From Halobaculum gomorrense (GTDB lineage: Archaea; Halobacteriota; Halobacteria; Halobacteriales; Haloferacaceae), in assembly GCF_900129775.1 (NCBI RefSeq), contig NZ_FQWV01000006.1:1-64000 (forward strand): DNA of 64,000 nucleotides, given 5' to 3'. Positions 1-8,947 of this stretch are shown here, piece after piece. The notes under the pieces were generated by a model. It was given only the letters and a program-made list of their open reading frames with translations, did not search any database and was not told where the DNA came from. Every line of letters starts with the position of its first letter. Positions within the stretch are counted from its first letter, which is position 1. Made by a program: the position numbers and the translations under genes.

Positions 1-139
1 GAAGCAGTCGCTACCTCCGTTGAGGCGGGCGATTTCGAGCATAGATCACTCAAAGATCGTTCCGCCTCACTCTTCATCCTTATCTGAACACCGCCATCGG
101 GCACAACAGGCATATTCGACGGGACCAATACACCAGTAC

Positions 140-529
140 ATGGCCGAGTACGAACCGGGCGTCTGCAACATCGGCGCCGGAGAACAGCGGCGACGGTACG
201 CGCTCGGTGCGGTCTCGTTCGCGGCGACGCTGGGGCTCCTGTTCGCCATCTACGCGGCGAACCTTCCCAAGACGCTCGCGCTCGCCACCTTCCTGCCGCT
301 GTTCGGCGCGGCGGAGGGGTACTATCAGGGTCGCTATCAGTTCTGCGCGGGCTACGCGCTTCTGGGCGTGTACAACGTGGCCGACGAGGGAGGCGATCGA
401 ACGCCCGTCACCGATCCCGACGCGCGGCGAGCCGACCGGCGGCGCGCGCTGCGGATCCACGCGTACGCCGGGGGGACTGCCCTGCTCGGTGCGTCGCTCG
501 TGCACGGAGTCGGGCTGCTCATCTTGTGA
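140..529 (+). CDS. Small membrane protein, unknown function
   Basis: A 129-residue protein of unknown function. I start it at the internal ATG at 140, because the upstream in-frame part reads like non-coding sequence. The N-terminus carries CNIGAGEQRRR, followed by two or three hydrophobic segments (about residues 20-42, 43-60 and 108-129) and a charged loop of Asp/Arg around residues 85-105. The Cys-Asn-Ile-Gly...Glu...Arg-Arg pattern followed by membrane segments suggests a small integral membrane protein with a short cytoplasmic head. No neighbour points to a pathway. Nothing convincing lies in the first 139 bases. Confidence 0.6.
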   Translation: MAEYEPGVCNIGAGEQRRRYALGAVSFAATLGLLFAIYAANLPKTLALATFLPLFGAAEGYYQGRYQFCAGYALLGVYNVADEGGDRTPVTDPDARRADRRRALRIHAYAGGTALLGASLVHGVGLLIL

Positions 530-752
530 CCGACGACGGCGATGGTCTTCGCCGAATAGAACGCTGTACGCCGATTCCGGCAATTCCCGTAGTGCGCGCC
601 CCCGGTCACCGTCGGTCGGCCACGCCGGCGCGATCCGGAGGCCGCGGGGTCGTCCGGTGGCGCGAGATGTGTGGCGCTCTCACGCGAGGAGTCTTCGGTA
701 CGAGACCGGGTGGCCATCCGGCGCCCGACGAGCGTCAGCGATCAGTCGGACA

Positions 753-760
753 ACTTTATA
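753..760 (+). promoter_or_regulatory. TATA-like box in the gap before the histidine kinase
   Basis: The gap 530-851 has no believable gene. It holds an A/T-rich stretch (ACTTTATAATCG) in very GC-rich surroundings, about 92 nt before the chosen GTG start. This would give a leader of roughly 65 nt, consistent with the purine-rich GGGAGA just ahead of that GTG. Inference from spacing only. Confidence 0.4.
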
Positions 761-851
761 ATCGTTGTATCACTTGCTACTTCAGAGTGGAACCGAGCAT
801 CCGCGACACAGCTCCGTCTCCGCGGTCCGAGAACCGCTGGGAGAGATCCCC

Positions 852-2102
852 GTGAACAGCGACCCGATCCGGGGGCTCGTCGTCGAAACGCTGAGCGACG
901 GGATCGTCGTCGTCAACGAGGACGAAGCGGTGCTGGACTGCAACCCCGCGGCCAGACGGACGTTAGGTCTCAGTTCCGATCGGGCGATCGGTGAACCGCT
1001 CGAATCGGTCGCCCCGGACCTCGCTTCGGTCGTCGACGAGGCGGACCTCGAACCGGACTCACGGCCGACCGGTCAGAGTCGGCGTACCGACCGAGACACG
1101 ACACGCGATGACCCCGTCGGGGACGCGTCTTCGGAAAGAGCGGTGGTCGGAACTATCCTCGGGAGCGGAGATGGGGAGAACCGACAATACGAGGTCGCAG
1201 TCTCGTCGTTCGAGGCCGAGAGTCGCTCGGGGCGGATCCTCTCGCTTCGAGACGTTACCGACAGACAGCGACACCGTCGACGGCTCGGCGTCCTCAATCG
1301 CGTCCTTCGTCACGACCTGCGCAACAAGATGAACGTAATCCTCGGCTACGCCGAGGTGCTGGAAGAGCGGCTGCAAGGCCGAGCGGACCGTCGAGCGGAT
1401 CAAGCCCCGTTGGGCGACCCGCTGAGTGGAGGCTCCCCCGTGACAGACACCGAACGCGGACGGAGCAGACCGGACAGTACGCGGCCCTCAAACCGGACCG
1501 ACCAGAGCCGGTCAGCCGACGGCATCAGCGGGGAACACACGACCGAAGACGACGACGGACCGTCTCCCGTCGATCGGATCCATGAGGTGGGGACGACCCT
1601 GCTCGATCTGGCCGATCAGGTCCGCGAGGTGGAGGCGACGGTCGACGCGACGGAGTCCGCCCGGACCACGCTGGATGTTGTGGGGCTTCTGACTGCGTTG
1701 ACGGACTCGCTGGAGTTGCAACACCCCGAAGCGGACGTGACGCTCAACTGCCCGGGAACCGCGTGGGTCTCGGCGGTCGACATCGTCGATTCGGCGTTCG
1801 ACAACCTCCTCGAGAACGCCGTCGTCCACAGCCATCGCGAGCACCCGACCGTCGAGGTGACCGTCCGCGAGGCGGACGAACACGTCGAGATCGTCGTCGC
1901 TGACGACGGACCCGGGATTCCGGACCAGGAACTGGCGACGTTCCGCGCTGGCAGGGAGACGCAGCTCACCCACTCGTCGGGGTTCGGGCTGTGGCTCGTC
2001 GTCTGGCTCGTCGAGGAGTCCGGCGGGAGCGTCGAATTCGACATCGACGAGACGGGAACGGCTGTCACGGTACGGCTGCCGGCCGCCGACCCGCCACGGT
2101 GA
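852..2102 (+). CDS. PAS-domain sensor histidine kinase (orphan)
   Basis: Signal-transducing histidine kinase of 416 residues from the GTG at 852, chosen because GGGAGA lies just upstream and PAS homology begins at once; a TTG at 765 would add 29 unlikely residues. It has an N-terminal PAS sensor (about 10-125) and a DHp segment LRHDLRNKMN with the phosphoacceptor His near 154. The catalytic ATPase shows an N box DNLLENA (about 317), G1 DDGPGIP (about 351) and G2 GFGLWL (about 377). No transmembrane helix is seen, so it is probably cytoplasmic. About 75 residues of Ser/Arg/Asp-rich low complexity separate the two DHp helices. No response regulator is adjacent, so partner and signal are unknown. 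Confidence 0.88.
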   Translation: MNSDPIRGLVVETLSDGIVVVNEDEAVLDCNPAARRTLGLSSDRAIGEPLESVAPDLASVVDEADLEPDSRPTGQSRRTDRDTTRDDPVGDASSERAVVGTILGSGDGENRQYEVAVSSFEAESRSGRILSLRDVTDRQRHRRRLGVLNRVLRHDLRNKMNVILGYAEVLEERLQGRADRRADQAPLGDPLSGGSPVTDTERGRSRPDSTRPSNRTDQSRSADGISGEHTTEDDDGPSPVDRIHEVGTTLLDLADQVREVEATVDATESARTTLDVVGLLTALTDSLELQHPEADVTLNCPGTAWVSAVDIVDSAFDNLLENAVVHSHREHPTVEVTVREADEHVEIVVADDGPGIPDQELATFRAGRETQLTHSSGFGLWLVVWLVEESGGSVEFDIDETGTAVTVRLPAADPPR

Positions 2103-2166
2103 GCGGCCGAGCGACGACTCTCACGGAACCGTCTCCCTGCGGTGTCGGGACGGCTCTCCCGACCGA

Positions 2167-2865
2167 TCACCGGACCATGTACGGCTCCGAGCCGGCGATG
2201 AAGCGTCCGAGGTCGGACTCCCGACGGTAGTCGGTCGCCTGGAGCGTGTCGAGTGCCTCGACGAGCCGGTCGGCATCGCCCGCGCGGTCGGCGTCGGCTC
2301 CGCCGTTCGGCTCCGGTTCGGCGTCGCCGTCGGTCCACGCCCCGGGGTCTTTGATAGGGAGCACGAGCCACCCGGAGCCGCGGATCTCGCGGCCGTGAAG
2401 CTCGTCCATCTCGATCGCCGTCTTGTGCGCCTGGGTGGTGTACTGCTCCAGCACGTGTCGGGTCGCGCGCTCGCCCACCGGGAGCAGCACGTGGGCGGCG
2501 ATGGCGCGAACCTCCGCGTCGAAGAACCGCTCCATGTCCCCGTAGGACGACGGCGTCGGCGCGCCGTCGCCGCCGCGGCGGTCGCCCGTGGCCTCGCACA
2601 TGTGGAGGTACGAGAGGTACGTCGAGTCGACGGCCGGTGCGTCGCCGGCCTCCGCAAGCAGGCCGGCACGGACGAGCGCGTTGAGGAGCCGCTCGCCGCC
2701 AGCCGTACCGGTGAACGGGACGCCGTGTTCCAGACCGCCGTGGACGCCGGGGTGGTCGCCGATGACGTGGAAGTCGGCGTTCGCGTCGCCGTAGCCGGGG
2801 ACGAACCGATCGCACTCGGGCGACAGTCCGAACGGGTTCGACACGCGATCGGTGACGTTCTTCAC
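2167..2865 (-). CDS. Uracil-DNA glycosylase superfamily protein
   Basis: Base-excision repair enzyme candidate, 232 residues from a GTG at 2865. The frame continues upstream, but there it only shadows the neighbouring gene. The diagnostic N-terminal motif is visible: an IGDHPG loop followed by GVPFTGTAGGERL, the arrangement of family 4/5-like uracil-DNA glycosylases, in which the first loop activates water and the Pro-Phe segment packs around the base. C-terminal residues HVLLPVGERATR and GSGWLVLPIKDPG resemble the second substrate-binding region. No four-Cys iron-sulfur pattern is evident, so it is not a typical family 4 enzyme. The acidic Asp/Gly/Ala segment near the C-terminus is probably a halophilic surface loop. 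Confidence 0.75.
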   Translation of the reverse strand: MKNVTDRVSNPFGLSPECDRFVPGYGDANADFHVIGDHPGVHGGLEHGVPFTGTAGGERLLNALVRAGLLAEAGDAPAVDSTYLSYLHMCEATGDRRGGDGAPTPSSYGDMERFFDAEVRAIAAHVLLPVGERATRHVLEQYTTQAHKTAIEMDELHGREIRGSGWLVLPIKDPGAWTDGDAEPEPNGGADADRAGDADRLVEALDTLQATDYRRESDLGRFIAGSEPYMVR

Positions 2866-2957
2866 GACACCGTGTAGGAAGCGAGCGCTGCAAACCGGTT
2901 TCGGTCCGCGCCGACCGAGCGGGTGGATTCGGATGCGGATCGGGCCGACGGGCCGGA

Positions 2958-3431
2958 CTACAGTTCCACGCCCGACGGGATCAGGCTCTCGCGACGCAGG
3001 AGGTTCCCCTCGGCGTCGTACACGAGGAACGTCTCCTTCTCGTAGGCCACCAGGGGGTCGCCGTCGACCTCGATCTCGACGCGGTAGCGACCGTCGCCGT
3101 CGCTCGCGCGGCCGTACTCGCGGGCCGCCCGGATGAACCGGAGCACGTCGTCGGCGGACTCGTTGAGTTCGAGGACGAAGTCTCCCGTGTGGCGGTTCGT
3201 CACGCCGACGACACCGGTCGCGTCGGGGTCGCGCTCGTGGTCGGACTGGAGCCTGAACGCCACGTCGGTCTCCTCGGCGTCGAGCAGGTCGCCGTCCGTC
3301 CGAGTGAGGCGCTCCCGAAGGAGATCCTCGGGGCCGCGAAAGTCGATATACACGTGCGGCTTGGCGGGGTCCGCGTCGGTATCGACCCAGTCCACGTGCT
3401 CCACAGCCAGCTCGAAGTAATCGCGCCTCAT
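2958..3431 (-). CDS. Conserved haloarchaeal protein (DUF5793-like)
   Basis: A 157-residue soluble acidic protein starting MRRDYFELAVEHVDW; the upstream in-frame extension is discarded as non-coding. I recall this N-terminus from a haloarchaeal family catalogued as DUF5793, but could not check. The middle contains alternating beta-like segments (VYIDFRG, VAFRLQ, FVLELN) and the end YEKETFLVYDAEGNLLRRESLIPSG. There are no catalytic motifs, membrane spans or cysteines. It is transcribed in the same direction as the glycosylase gene with a gap of about 90 nt, so co-transcription is possible. Function unknown. Confidence 0.72.
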   Translation of the reverse strand: MRRDYFELAVEHVDWVDTDADPAKPHVYIDFRGPEDLLRERLTRTDGDLLDAEETDVAFRLQSDHERDPDATGVVGVTNRHTGDFVLELNESADDVLRFIRAAREYGRASDGDGRYRVEIEVDGDPLVAYEKETFLVYDAEGNLLRRESLIPSGVEL

Positions 3432-3560
3432 TCCGTACGACGACGTAGGGTATCTGTGTGTAAGTACGTAACGCCCCCGGGAACGCACGCATGCTCGGGC
3501 GTCGGCCTGTCAGGTCGACGGTCCAATCGATTTATCCCGACGCGGACTGCTCCGGGGAGT

Positions 3561-4094
3561 ATGGTCTGGGTCCGGTCGGAGTACGCGGGGGAACTGGCCG
3601 TCCTCTCGACGTGGGTCGCCGCGCTGCTCCCGTGGAACGTGTTCTACGGCGCCGTCGCCGGCGGGACGGTGCTGTTCGTCCGCTTCCCGCTGTTTCAGAT
3701 CCGCTACGCGTTCGGGGTCCCGTTCGTCCGCGCGACGAGCGTCTCCTCCCCGGTGTCGGCGTACCTCCTCCAGTCGGGAACCTCGGTCCAGGTCGCCTAC
3801 GGCCTCTGGCTCGTCGGCGCGCTCGTGTACCTCCTCGCGCTCGCCGTCTCGCTGTACTACTACCGCGAGGAGGAGCGCGCCGACGCCTGGGCGACCGATC
3901 CCGTCGACGTGCTCGGCGGCCTGCTCGTCGCCGCGGCGGTGCTGTTTTTTGTCGCCTCCGTGCTCTTTCCCGAGCAATTCTTGGGGATCGGCTTCGGCGT
4001 CGGCGGCGGATTCCCCGGCGTGTCGATCCCGGTGGGCGCCGTGCTGCAGCTCGCGCTCGGCGCCGTCCTGCTTCGGGCCGACCGTGTCCGGTGA
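3561..4094 (+). CDS. Four-helix membrane protein, unknown function
   Basis: A 177-residue integral membrane protein starting MVWVRSEYAGELAVL at the ATG 3561. Four hydrophobic stretches are visible: about residues 10-40 (a long double segment), 70-95, 115-135 and 155-173. A charged loop YYYREEERADAW follows the second. The N-terminus is Trp- and aromatic-rich. It matches a recurring haloarchaeal membrane protein type with no known role. The next gene, encoding a pilus-type ATPase, starts 77 nt downstream behind its own A/T-rich box, so it is probably a separate unit. Confidence 0.65.
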   Translation: MVWVRSEYAGELAVLSTWVAALLPWNVFYGAVAGGTVLFVRFPLFQIRYAFGVPFVRATSVSSPVSAYLLQSGTSVQVAYGLWLVGALVYLLALAVSLYYYREEERADAWATDPVDVLGGLLVAAAVLFFVASVLFPEQFLGIGFGVGGGFPGVSIPVGAVLQLALGAVLLRADRVR

Positions 4095-4170
4095 GGGGCC
4101 CCAAGAATCACTGCTGTGACCTGTGGTGGTGAAGTTAAGTACCGGACTTCCCTACGCCCTGCAATCACCG

Positions 4171-5940
4171 ATGTCGGGGAACGCCGCTGACTCGCCGGCC
4201 GACGACCGCCCTCTGTCGACGCTCAGGCGCCGCCTCGAACGGACGCTCGAGGTCCTCAGAGGCGCCGATTTCGACGTTCGGCCGTTCCTCCCCGGCGAGG
4301 ACGGCCCGCTTTCGTCGTTCGACCCGCCGACCGGACACGACGAGGTGGAGCGCTACTGGGTGAACGCGCCCTACGCCTACGTCGTCGTCACCTACGACAC
4401 CGAGTCCGACAACCACGTGTATCACGTCGTCGAGCCCGAGCTCGACGACTTCGAGTTCGACCTCCTCCAACGCGTCGTCAACGACATCCGCGACCCGCTG
4501 TTGTACCGCGACGACGTCGGCGAGGCGGACGACGAGACGCTCCGGACGGAGCTGACGGTGCTGCTCGAACAGTACGGCGTCGACGCGTCGATGCGGACCT
4601 TTCACACTCTCCTGTACTACCTCCGGCGGGACTTCCGGGGCTTCGGGAAGGTCGACGCGCTCCTGTCGGACCGCCACATCGAGGACATCTCCTGCGACGG
4701 CTACGACCTCCCGATCTTCGTCTACCACGACACGTACACCGACATCGAGACGAACGTTGCCTTCGGACCCGAAGAGCTCGACAACTACGTGATCAAGCTC
4801 GCCCAGCAGTCCGGGCGTCACATCTCCGTCGGCGACCCCATCGTCGAGACCACGCTCCCGGACGGCTCGCGCGCGGAATTGGCGCTCGGCGAGGAGGTCA
4901 CGCCGCGCGGCTCGGCGTTCACGATCCGGCAGTACGCAGAGGAGCCCTTCACGCCGATCGACCTGATCAACTACGGGACGTTCTCGATCGAGCAGATGGC
5001 GTACTTCTGGCTGTGCATCGAGCACAACAAGAGCCTCATCTTCGCGGGCGGCACCGCCTCCGGGAAGACCACCTCGATGAACGCGGTGTCGATGTTCATC
5101 CCGCCGCGGTCGAAGGTGCTTACCATCGAGGACACCCGCGAGCTGTCGCTGTATCACGACAATTGGCTCTCGTCGGTCACCCGCGAACGGATGGGCGACG
5201 GCGAGGACATCGACATGTACGACCTGCTACGCTCTGCGCTGCGCCACCGCCCGGAGTACATCGTCGTCGGGGAGGTGCGCGGCGAGGAGGCGCTCACGCT
5301 GTTTCAAGCAATGAACACCGGACACACGACCTTCTCGACGATGCACGCCGACTCCATCGAGACGGTGATCAACCGCCTGGAGAACGAGCCGATCAACGTT
5401 CCACGGGCCATGGTCCGCTCGCTGGACCTGCTGTCGGTGCAGACGCTCACCCGCTTCGAGGGCGAGCGCGTGCGCCGCGCGAAGACCGTCGGCGAGATCG
5501 GCGGGATCGACCAGCGCACCGGCGAGTTGGACTACTCGTCGGTGTTCGAGTGGGAGGCCAACTCCGACAGCTTCCGCCAGCGGGACTCGTCGCTGCTCGA
5601 CGAGATCCAGTCGGAGCGGGGCTGGAACCGCTCGGAGTTGCTCTCGGAGCTTCGCGACCGCCAGCGCTTCCTCGGGCACCTCCGGGACAACGGCGTCACC
5701 GACTACCGCCGCTTCACCGCCCTCGTCAACGAGTACTACGCCGACCCGAGCCGCGTGATGGACCGGATCGACGCCGGCGCCGATGGCGAGGAGTTGGCGT
5801 ACGGCGCCGCGCGGACCGACCGCGGGGGCGACGACGCGACGGCGGCGGAGCCGACGGGCGGGTCCGCCGGAGGATCGACCACCGCCGATGGTGGCCCGGA
5901 CGGGGGTGAGGGGGAACCGGGCGCCGACGGCGGGGAGTGA
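4171..5940 (+). CDS. Type II/IV secretion system ATPase (archaeal PilB/TadA-like), first set
   Basis: Hexameric motor ATPase that would power assembly of a type IV pilus-like structure at the inner face of the membrane; 589 residues from the ATG at 4171. An N-terminal region contains EVERYWVNAPYAYVVV, conserved in the second copy in this window. The core has Walker A FAGGTASGKTTS (about 291-302), an Asp box IEDTRE, Walker B YIVVGEVRGEE and a His box HTTFSTMHAD (about 385). The tail is rich in Gly/Ala/Asp and disordered. The platform-protein gene follows after 3 nt, so the pair is one operon. TTAAGTA about 30 nt before the ATG may be the TATA box. Adhesion pili or another surface filament are the likely products. 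Confidence 0.93.
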   Translation: MSGNAADSPADDRPLSTLRRRLERTLEVLRGADFDVRPFLPGEDGPLSSFDPPTGHDEVERYWVNAPYAYVVVTYDTESDNHVYHVVEPELDDFEFDLLQRVVNDIRDPLLYRDDVGEADDETLRTELTVLLEQYGVDASMRTFHTLLYYLRRDFRGFGKVDALLSDRHIEDISCDGYDLPIFVYHDTYTDIETNVAFGPEELDNYVIKLAQQSGRHISVGDPIVETTLPDGSRAELALGEEVTPRGSAFTIRQYAEEPFTPIDLINYGTFSIEQMAYFWLCIEHNKSLIFAGGTASGKTTSMNAVSMFIPPRSKVLTIEDTRELSLYHDNWLSSVTRERMGDGEDIDMYDLLRSALRHRPEYIVVGEVRGEEALTLFQAMNTGHTTFSTMHADSIETVINRLENEPINVPRAMVRSLDLLSVQTLTRFEGERVRRAKTVGEIGGIDQRTGELDYSSVFEWEANSDSFRQRDSSLLDEIQSERGWNRSELLSELRDRQRFLGHLRDNGVTDYRRFTALVNEYYADPSRVMDRIDAGADGEELAYGAARTDRGGDDATAAEPTGGSAGGSTTADGGPDGGEGEPGADGGE

Positions 5941-5943
5941 CCG

Positions 5944-8088
5944 ATGGTGCTGTCGTTCCTCCCGCTCGTCGGCGCGCTCGTGCTCCTGTCGCCCGTCGCG
6001 GCGGCGCCCGTCAGCAGGTCGGCGAACCTCGCGGTGACGCGGGTCGCTGTCCACGCCTTCGGCGACTACGTCGCCACCGATCGGCCCCGGAGGCATCGAC
6101 AGCAAGACCGGCTTCGGGCGGCGCACGTCGGCGTCACCCACCGGTCGTATGCGTCGAAGACGATCATGTACGCGGCCGTCGCGGGTCTCTCGGGGAGCGT
6201 TCTCGGCGTCTACGTCGCCGCTGCGGCGCTGGCGCTGCTCCGGATCGGCGGAGAGGCGGTCCGGGCGTCGCTGCCGGCGGGGCTGGCGTTCCTCGCGAAC
6301 ATCACCCGGCTCGGCGAGTTGACCGCCGCGGAGCTGTTCCCGCTGCTTTTGTTCTCCTCGGCGACGGTGGGAATCGGGTCGGCCGCCGGAACGTACCTCC
6401 TCCGGTGGGAGATATTGGATCAGCGCGCACAGGCTCGGGCCGGCCGGATCGAAGCGACGCTTCCGCGGACGGTCGCGTTCGTGTACGCGCTGTCGCGCTC
6501 GGGCATGTCGCTGCCGGCGGTGTTGTCCACGCTGTCGCACAACGAGGCGGTGTACGGTGAGGCCGCTCGCGAGCTCGGCGTCGCCGTTCGCGACATGGAC
6601 ACCTTCGGGACGGACGTGATCACTGCCCTCGAGCGGATGTCCGCGCGCACGCCCTCACAAAACATGGCCGAGTTCGGCGAGAACCTCGCGTCCGTGCTCG
6701 GCAGCGGCCAGGAGCTCTCCTCGTTCCTCCGCGACCAGTACGAACGCTACCAGGAGGAGGCCGAGTCCCAACAGGAACAGTACCTCGAACTCGTCTCGAC
6801 GTTCGCCGAGGCGTACGTGACGGTGCTGGTCGCCGGGCCGCTGTTTTTCATCACGATCCTGGTCGTCATCGGGATCGTCCTCTCGGACACGCTCGCGCTG
6901 TTGCGTGCGGTCGTGTACCTCGCGATCCCGCTGGCGAGCGTCGGGTTCGCGGTGTACATCGACTCGATCACCCGATCGACCGGGGACGTGAGCCCGGACG
7001 CCGACCCGGTCCGCGACCCGCGCGTCGTGGCTCTCGCCGCGTCGAACGCCGCCGACTCAAGCGGAGCCCCCGTCGCCCGAGCCGACGGCGGCGCGGCGAG
7101 CGCGCCGGCGGGGTCGCGGGGGATGGAGGCGGCGTCGACGGAGAGCTGGGCCGCCAGCAGGCAGCGGCTGGCCGCGTACGACCGGATCGAATCGCTGCTC
7201 GACGCCGCGAAGCGACCGGGCGAGATCGTGCTCGACCGCCCGGGTCTGACGGCGCTCGTCACCCTCCCGGTCGGAGCGGTGTGGGTGTGGATACGCGCGC
7301 CGTCGTTCCGCCCGTCCCCCCTCGCGTTCGCGCGGGCGATTGACTCGCCGGTGATCGAAGCGGCGCTGTTGGTGCTCGGGGCGTACGGACTCGCCTACGA
7401 GATCGAGAAGCGACGGACGCGGGCGGTCGAGCGTGCGGTCCCGAACTTCCTCGACCGGATGGCCAGCGTCAACGACGCCGGCGTGAGCGTCGTCGAAGCG
7501 CTCGGCCGCCTGGCACGCTCCAATCTGGACGACTTCTCCGCGGAGGTGCAGCGGGCGTGGCGCGACGTGCAGTGGGGCGCAACCGTCACGACGGCGCTAG
7601 GTCGCCTCCGGGACCGGGTTCGATCCCCGATGGTGTCGCGGGCGGTCGCGCTCGTCACGAACGCCGTCGAGGTGAGCGGCGACGTGGCGCCGGTCCTCGA
7701 GATCGCCGCCGACGAGGCGCGCGCGACGCGGCGACTCCGCCGCGAGCGTCGGCAGGTCATGCTGACGTACCTGCTCGTCATCTACGTCTCCTTCGCCGTG
7801 TTCCTCGGGATCATCGCCGCCCTGACGGTCGCGTTCATCCCGGCCGTCGAGGGAGCACAGCTCTCGGCGCCCGGAGGCGTCACCGGCGTCTCCACGGGCG
7901 TGTTCGGTGGGCTCGGCAGCGTCAACACGAGCCGGTACGTGTTGCTGTTTTACCACGCCGCGGCGATCCAGGGGGTCGCATCCGGGCTCATCGCCGGCCA
8001 GTTGGGGGAGGGAAGCGTCAGCGACGGAGCAAAACACGCGACGGTCATGCTCCTGCTCGCGTACCTCACGTTCGTGGTCGTCGGATGA
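5944..8088 (+). CDS. Type II secretion F-domain membrane platform protein (archaeal PilC/TadC-like), first set
   Basis: Membrane platform on which the ATPase of the preceding gene is thought to act; 714 residues. Two T2SF-type cytoplasmic helical domains are visible. The first is at about 165-285, followed by transmembrane helices (FFITILVVIGIVLSDTLAL). The second is at about 490-610, followed by VIYVSFAVFLGIIAAL and a C-terminal pair of helices. A variable Ser/Ala/Gly linker (about 350-400) joins the halves. Start ATG at 5944, 3 nt after the ATPase stop; the end overlaps the methyltransferase start as ATGA. The duplicated-domain layout is the usual haloarchaeal form. No pilin gene sits beside this set, unlike the second one. 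Confidence 0.9.
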   Translation: MVLSFLPLVGALVLLSPVAAAPVSRSANLAVTRVAVHAFGDYVATDRPRRHRQQDRLRAAHVGVTHRSYASKTIMYAAVAGLSGSVLGVYVAAAALALLRIGGEAVRASLPAGLAFLANITRLGELTAAELFPLLLFSSATVGIGSAAGTYLLRWEILDQRAQARAGRIEATLPRTVAFVYALSRSGMSLPAVLSTLSHNEAVYGEAARELGVAVRDMDTFGTDVITALERMSARTPSQNMAEFGENLASVLGSGQELSSFLRDQYERYQEEAESQQEQYLELVSTFAEAYVTVLVAGPLFFITILVVIGIVLSDTLALLRAVVYLAIPLASVGFAVYIDSITRSTGDVSPDADPVRDPRVVALAASNAADSSGAPVARADGGAASAPAGSRGMEAASTESWAASRQRLAAYDRIESLLDAAKRPGEIVLDRPGLTALVTLPVGAVWVWIRAPSFRPSPLAFARAIDSPVIEAALLVLGAYGLAYEIEKRRTRAVERAVPNFLDRMASVNDAGVSVVEALGRLARSNLDDFSAEVQRAWRDVQWGATVTTALGRLRDRVRSPMVSRAVALVTNAVEVSGDVAPVLEIAADEARATRRLRRERRQVMLTYLLVIYVSFAVFLGIIAALTVAFIPAVEGAQLSAPGGVTGVSTGVFGGLGSVNTSRYVLLFYHAAAIQGVASGLIAGQLGEGSVSDGAKHATVMLLLAYLTFVVVG

Positions 8089-8744
8089 CCCGGCCGACTC
8101 CGGTCGCGGAGACCGCGGCCACGTACGACCGGATCGCGGCCCACTTCTCGAAGACGCGCGAACACGCCTGGCCGGAGGTGGCGTCGTTTCTCGACGACCG
8201 CTCGGGCGCGGTCGGGCTGGATGTCGGCTGCGGCAACGGTCGCCACTGCGAACCGCTGTGCGAACGGACCGACCGCGTCGTCGGCGTCGACGTGAGCCGA
8301 CGACTGCTCGGCGAGGCGCGATCACGGGCGCGCGAGCGGGGCTACGCAGCGGGCGTCTCCTTCGTCCGCGGCGACGCCGCCGCGCTCCCCATCGACAGCG
8401 ACCGCGTGGATCTAGCGGCGTACGTCGCCGCGCTGCATCACCTCCGCCCGCGCGAGCGCCGGGTCGCCTCGCTGTCTGAGCTGTCGCGGGTGCTCGCGCC
8501 GGGCGGACGCGCGCTGGTGAGCGCGTGGAGCACCGCCCACGACCGGTTCGACGCCGACGCCGGCGCCGACGAGGGATTCGACACGACGGTCGACTGGACG
8601 CTGCCTGGCGGGGAGACGGTCCCGCGCTTCTATCACGTCTACGCGCCGGCAGAGTTCGACGCGGACCTGACCGCGAGCGACCTCCGGATCGTCGAGTCGG
8701 TCGTCTCCAGTGGCAACTGCTACGCGGTCGTCGCGTCCGAGTGA
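8085..8744 (+). CDS. Class I SAM-dependent methyltransferase, Trm9/ALKBH8-like
   Basis: A 219-residue methyltransferase whose ATGA start overlaps the platform-protein stop. The N-terminus YDRIAAHFSKTREHAWPEV closely follows the yeast Trm9 pattern (YN-I-A-HFS-TR-PWP). SAM motif I is GLDVGCGNGRH; later elements ALHHLRPRERR, LAPGGRALV and RFYHVY also fit Trm9. In eukaryotes Trm9 with Trm112 methylates modified uridine at the tRNA wobble position. By analogy this enzyme may act on tRNA, but the archaeal substrate is an inference. Its place at the end of a pilus operon is probably incidental co-transcription. Confidence 0.82.
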   Translation: MTRPTPVAETAATYDRIAAHFSKTREHAWPEVASFLDDRSGAVGLDVGCGNGRHCEPLCERTDRVVGVDVSRRLLGEARSRARERGYAAGVSFVRGDAAALPIDSDRVDLAAYVAALHHLRPRERRVASLSELSRVLAPGGRALVSAWSTAHDRFDADAGADEGFDTTVDWTLPGGETVPRFYHVYAPAEFDADLTASDLRIVESVVSSGNCYAVVASE

Positions 8745-8780
8745 GGCCGCGACCGACCGGTGCCGACGCCGATCGCGATC

Positions 8781-8872
8781 CGTGTAAACGTCTCACTGTA
8801 TGTCGTGTGAACGTCTCACTGTATGTCGTGTAAACGTCTCACTGTATGTCGTGTGAACGTCTCACTGTGTGA
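8781..8872 (+). repeat. Tandem direct repeat, four 23-bp copies (two 46-bp units)
   Basis: Four back-to-back 23-bp copies start at 8781, 8804, 8827 and 8850. Each begins CGTGTRAACGTCTCACTGT. The sixth base alternates A, G, A, G, so the true unit is a 46-mer that was duplicated. The fourth copy diverges in its last bases (GTGTGA instead of GTATGT). It lies between the methyltransferase gene and the flavoprotein promoter, in a 203-bp gap with no gene. Confidence 0.95.
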
Positions 8873-8913
8873 GCCGTTCGCGGGTGGATGCCCCCGCCGC
8901 ACGACCGGACGCG

Positions 8914-8921
8914 TTTTTATA
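8914..8921 (+). promoter_or_regulatory. TATA-like box of the flavoprotein gene
   Basis: TTTTTATA stands out in GC-rich sequence 27 nt before the ATG at 8948. That is the spacing expected for a leaderless haloarchaeal transcript. The tandem repeat ends about 40 bp upstream. Confidence 0.65.
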
Positions 8922-8947
8922 CGGCCGCCGCCGCAACGGACGTGTAG

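Noticed and set aside
2866-3492. Extended N-terminus for the uracil-DNA glycosylase gene
   Set aside because: Arg/Pro/Gly-rich translation typical of a shadow frame over the neighbouring DUF5793-like gene.
4171-8088. Archaellum motor genes (FlaI/FlaJ)
   Set aside because: No archaellin, FlaG/F/H or chemotaxis gene is nearby, and the two-domain platform protein fits the pilus-type PilC form rather than FlaJ.
8781-8872. CRISPR array
   Set aside because: Copies are directly adjacent with no spacers; it is a simple tandem repeat. No cas gene is in the window.
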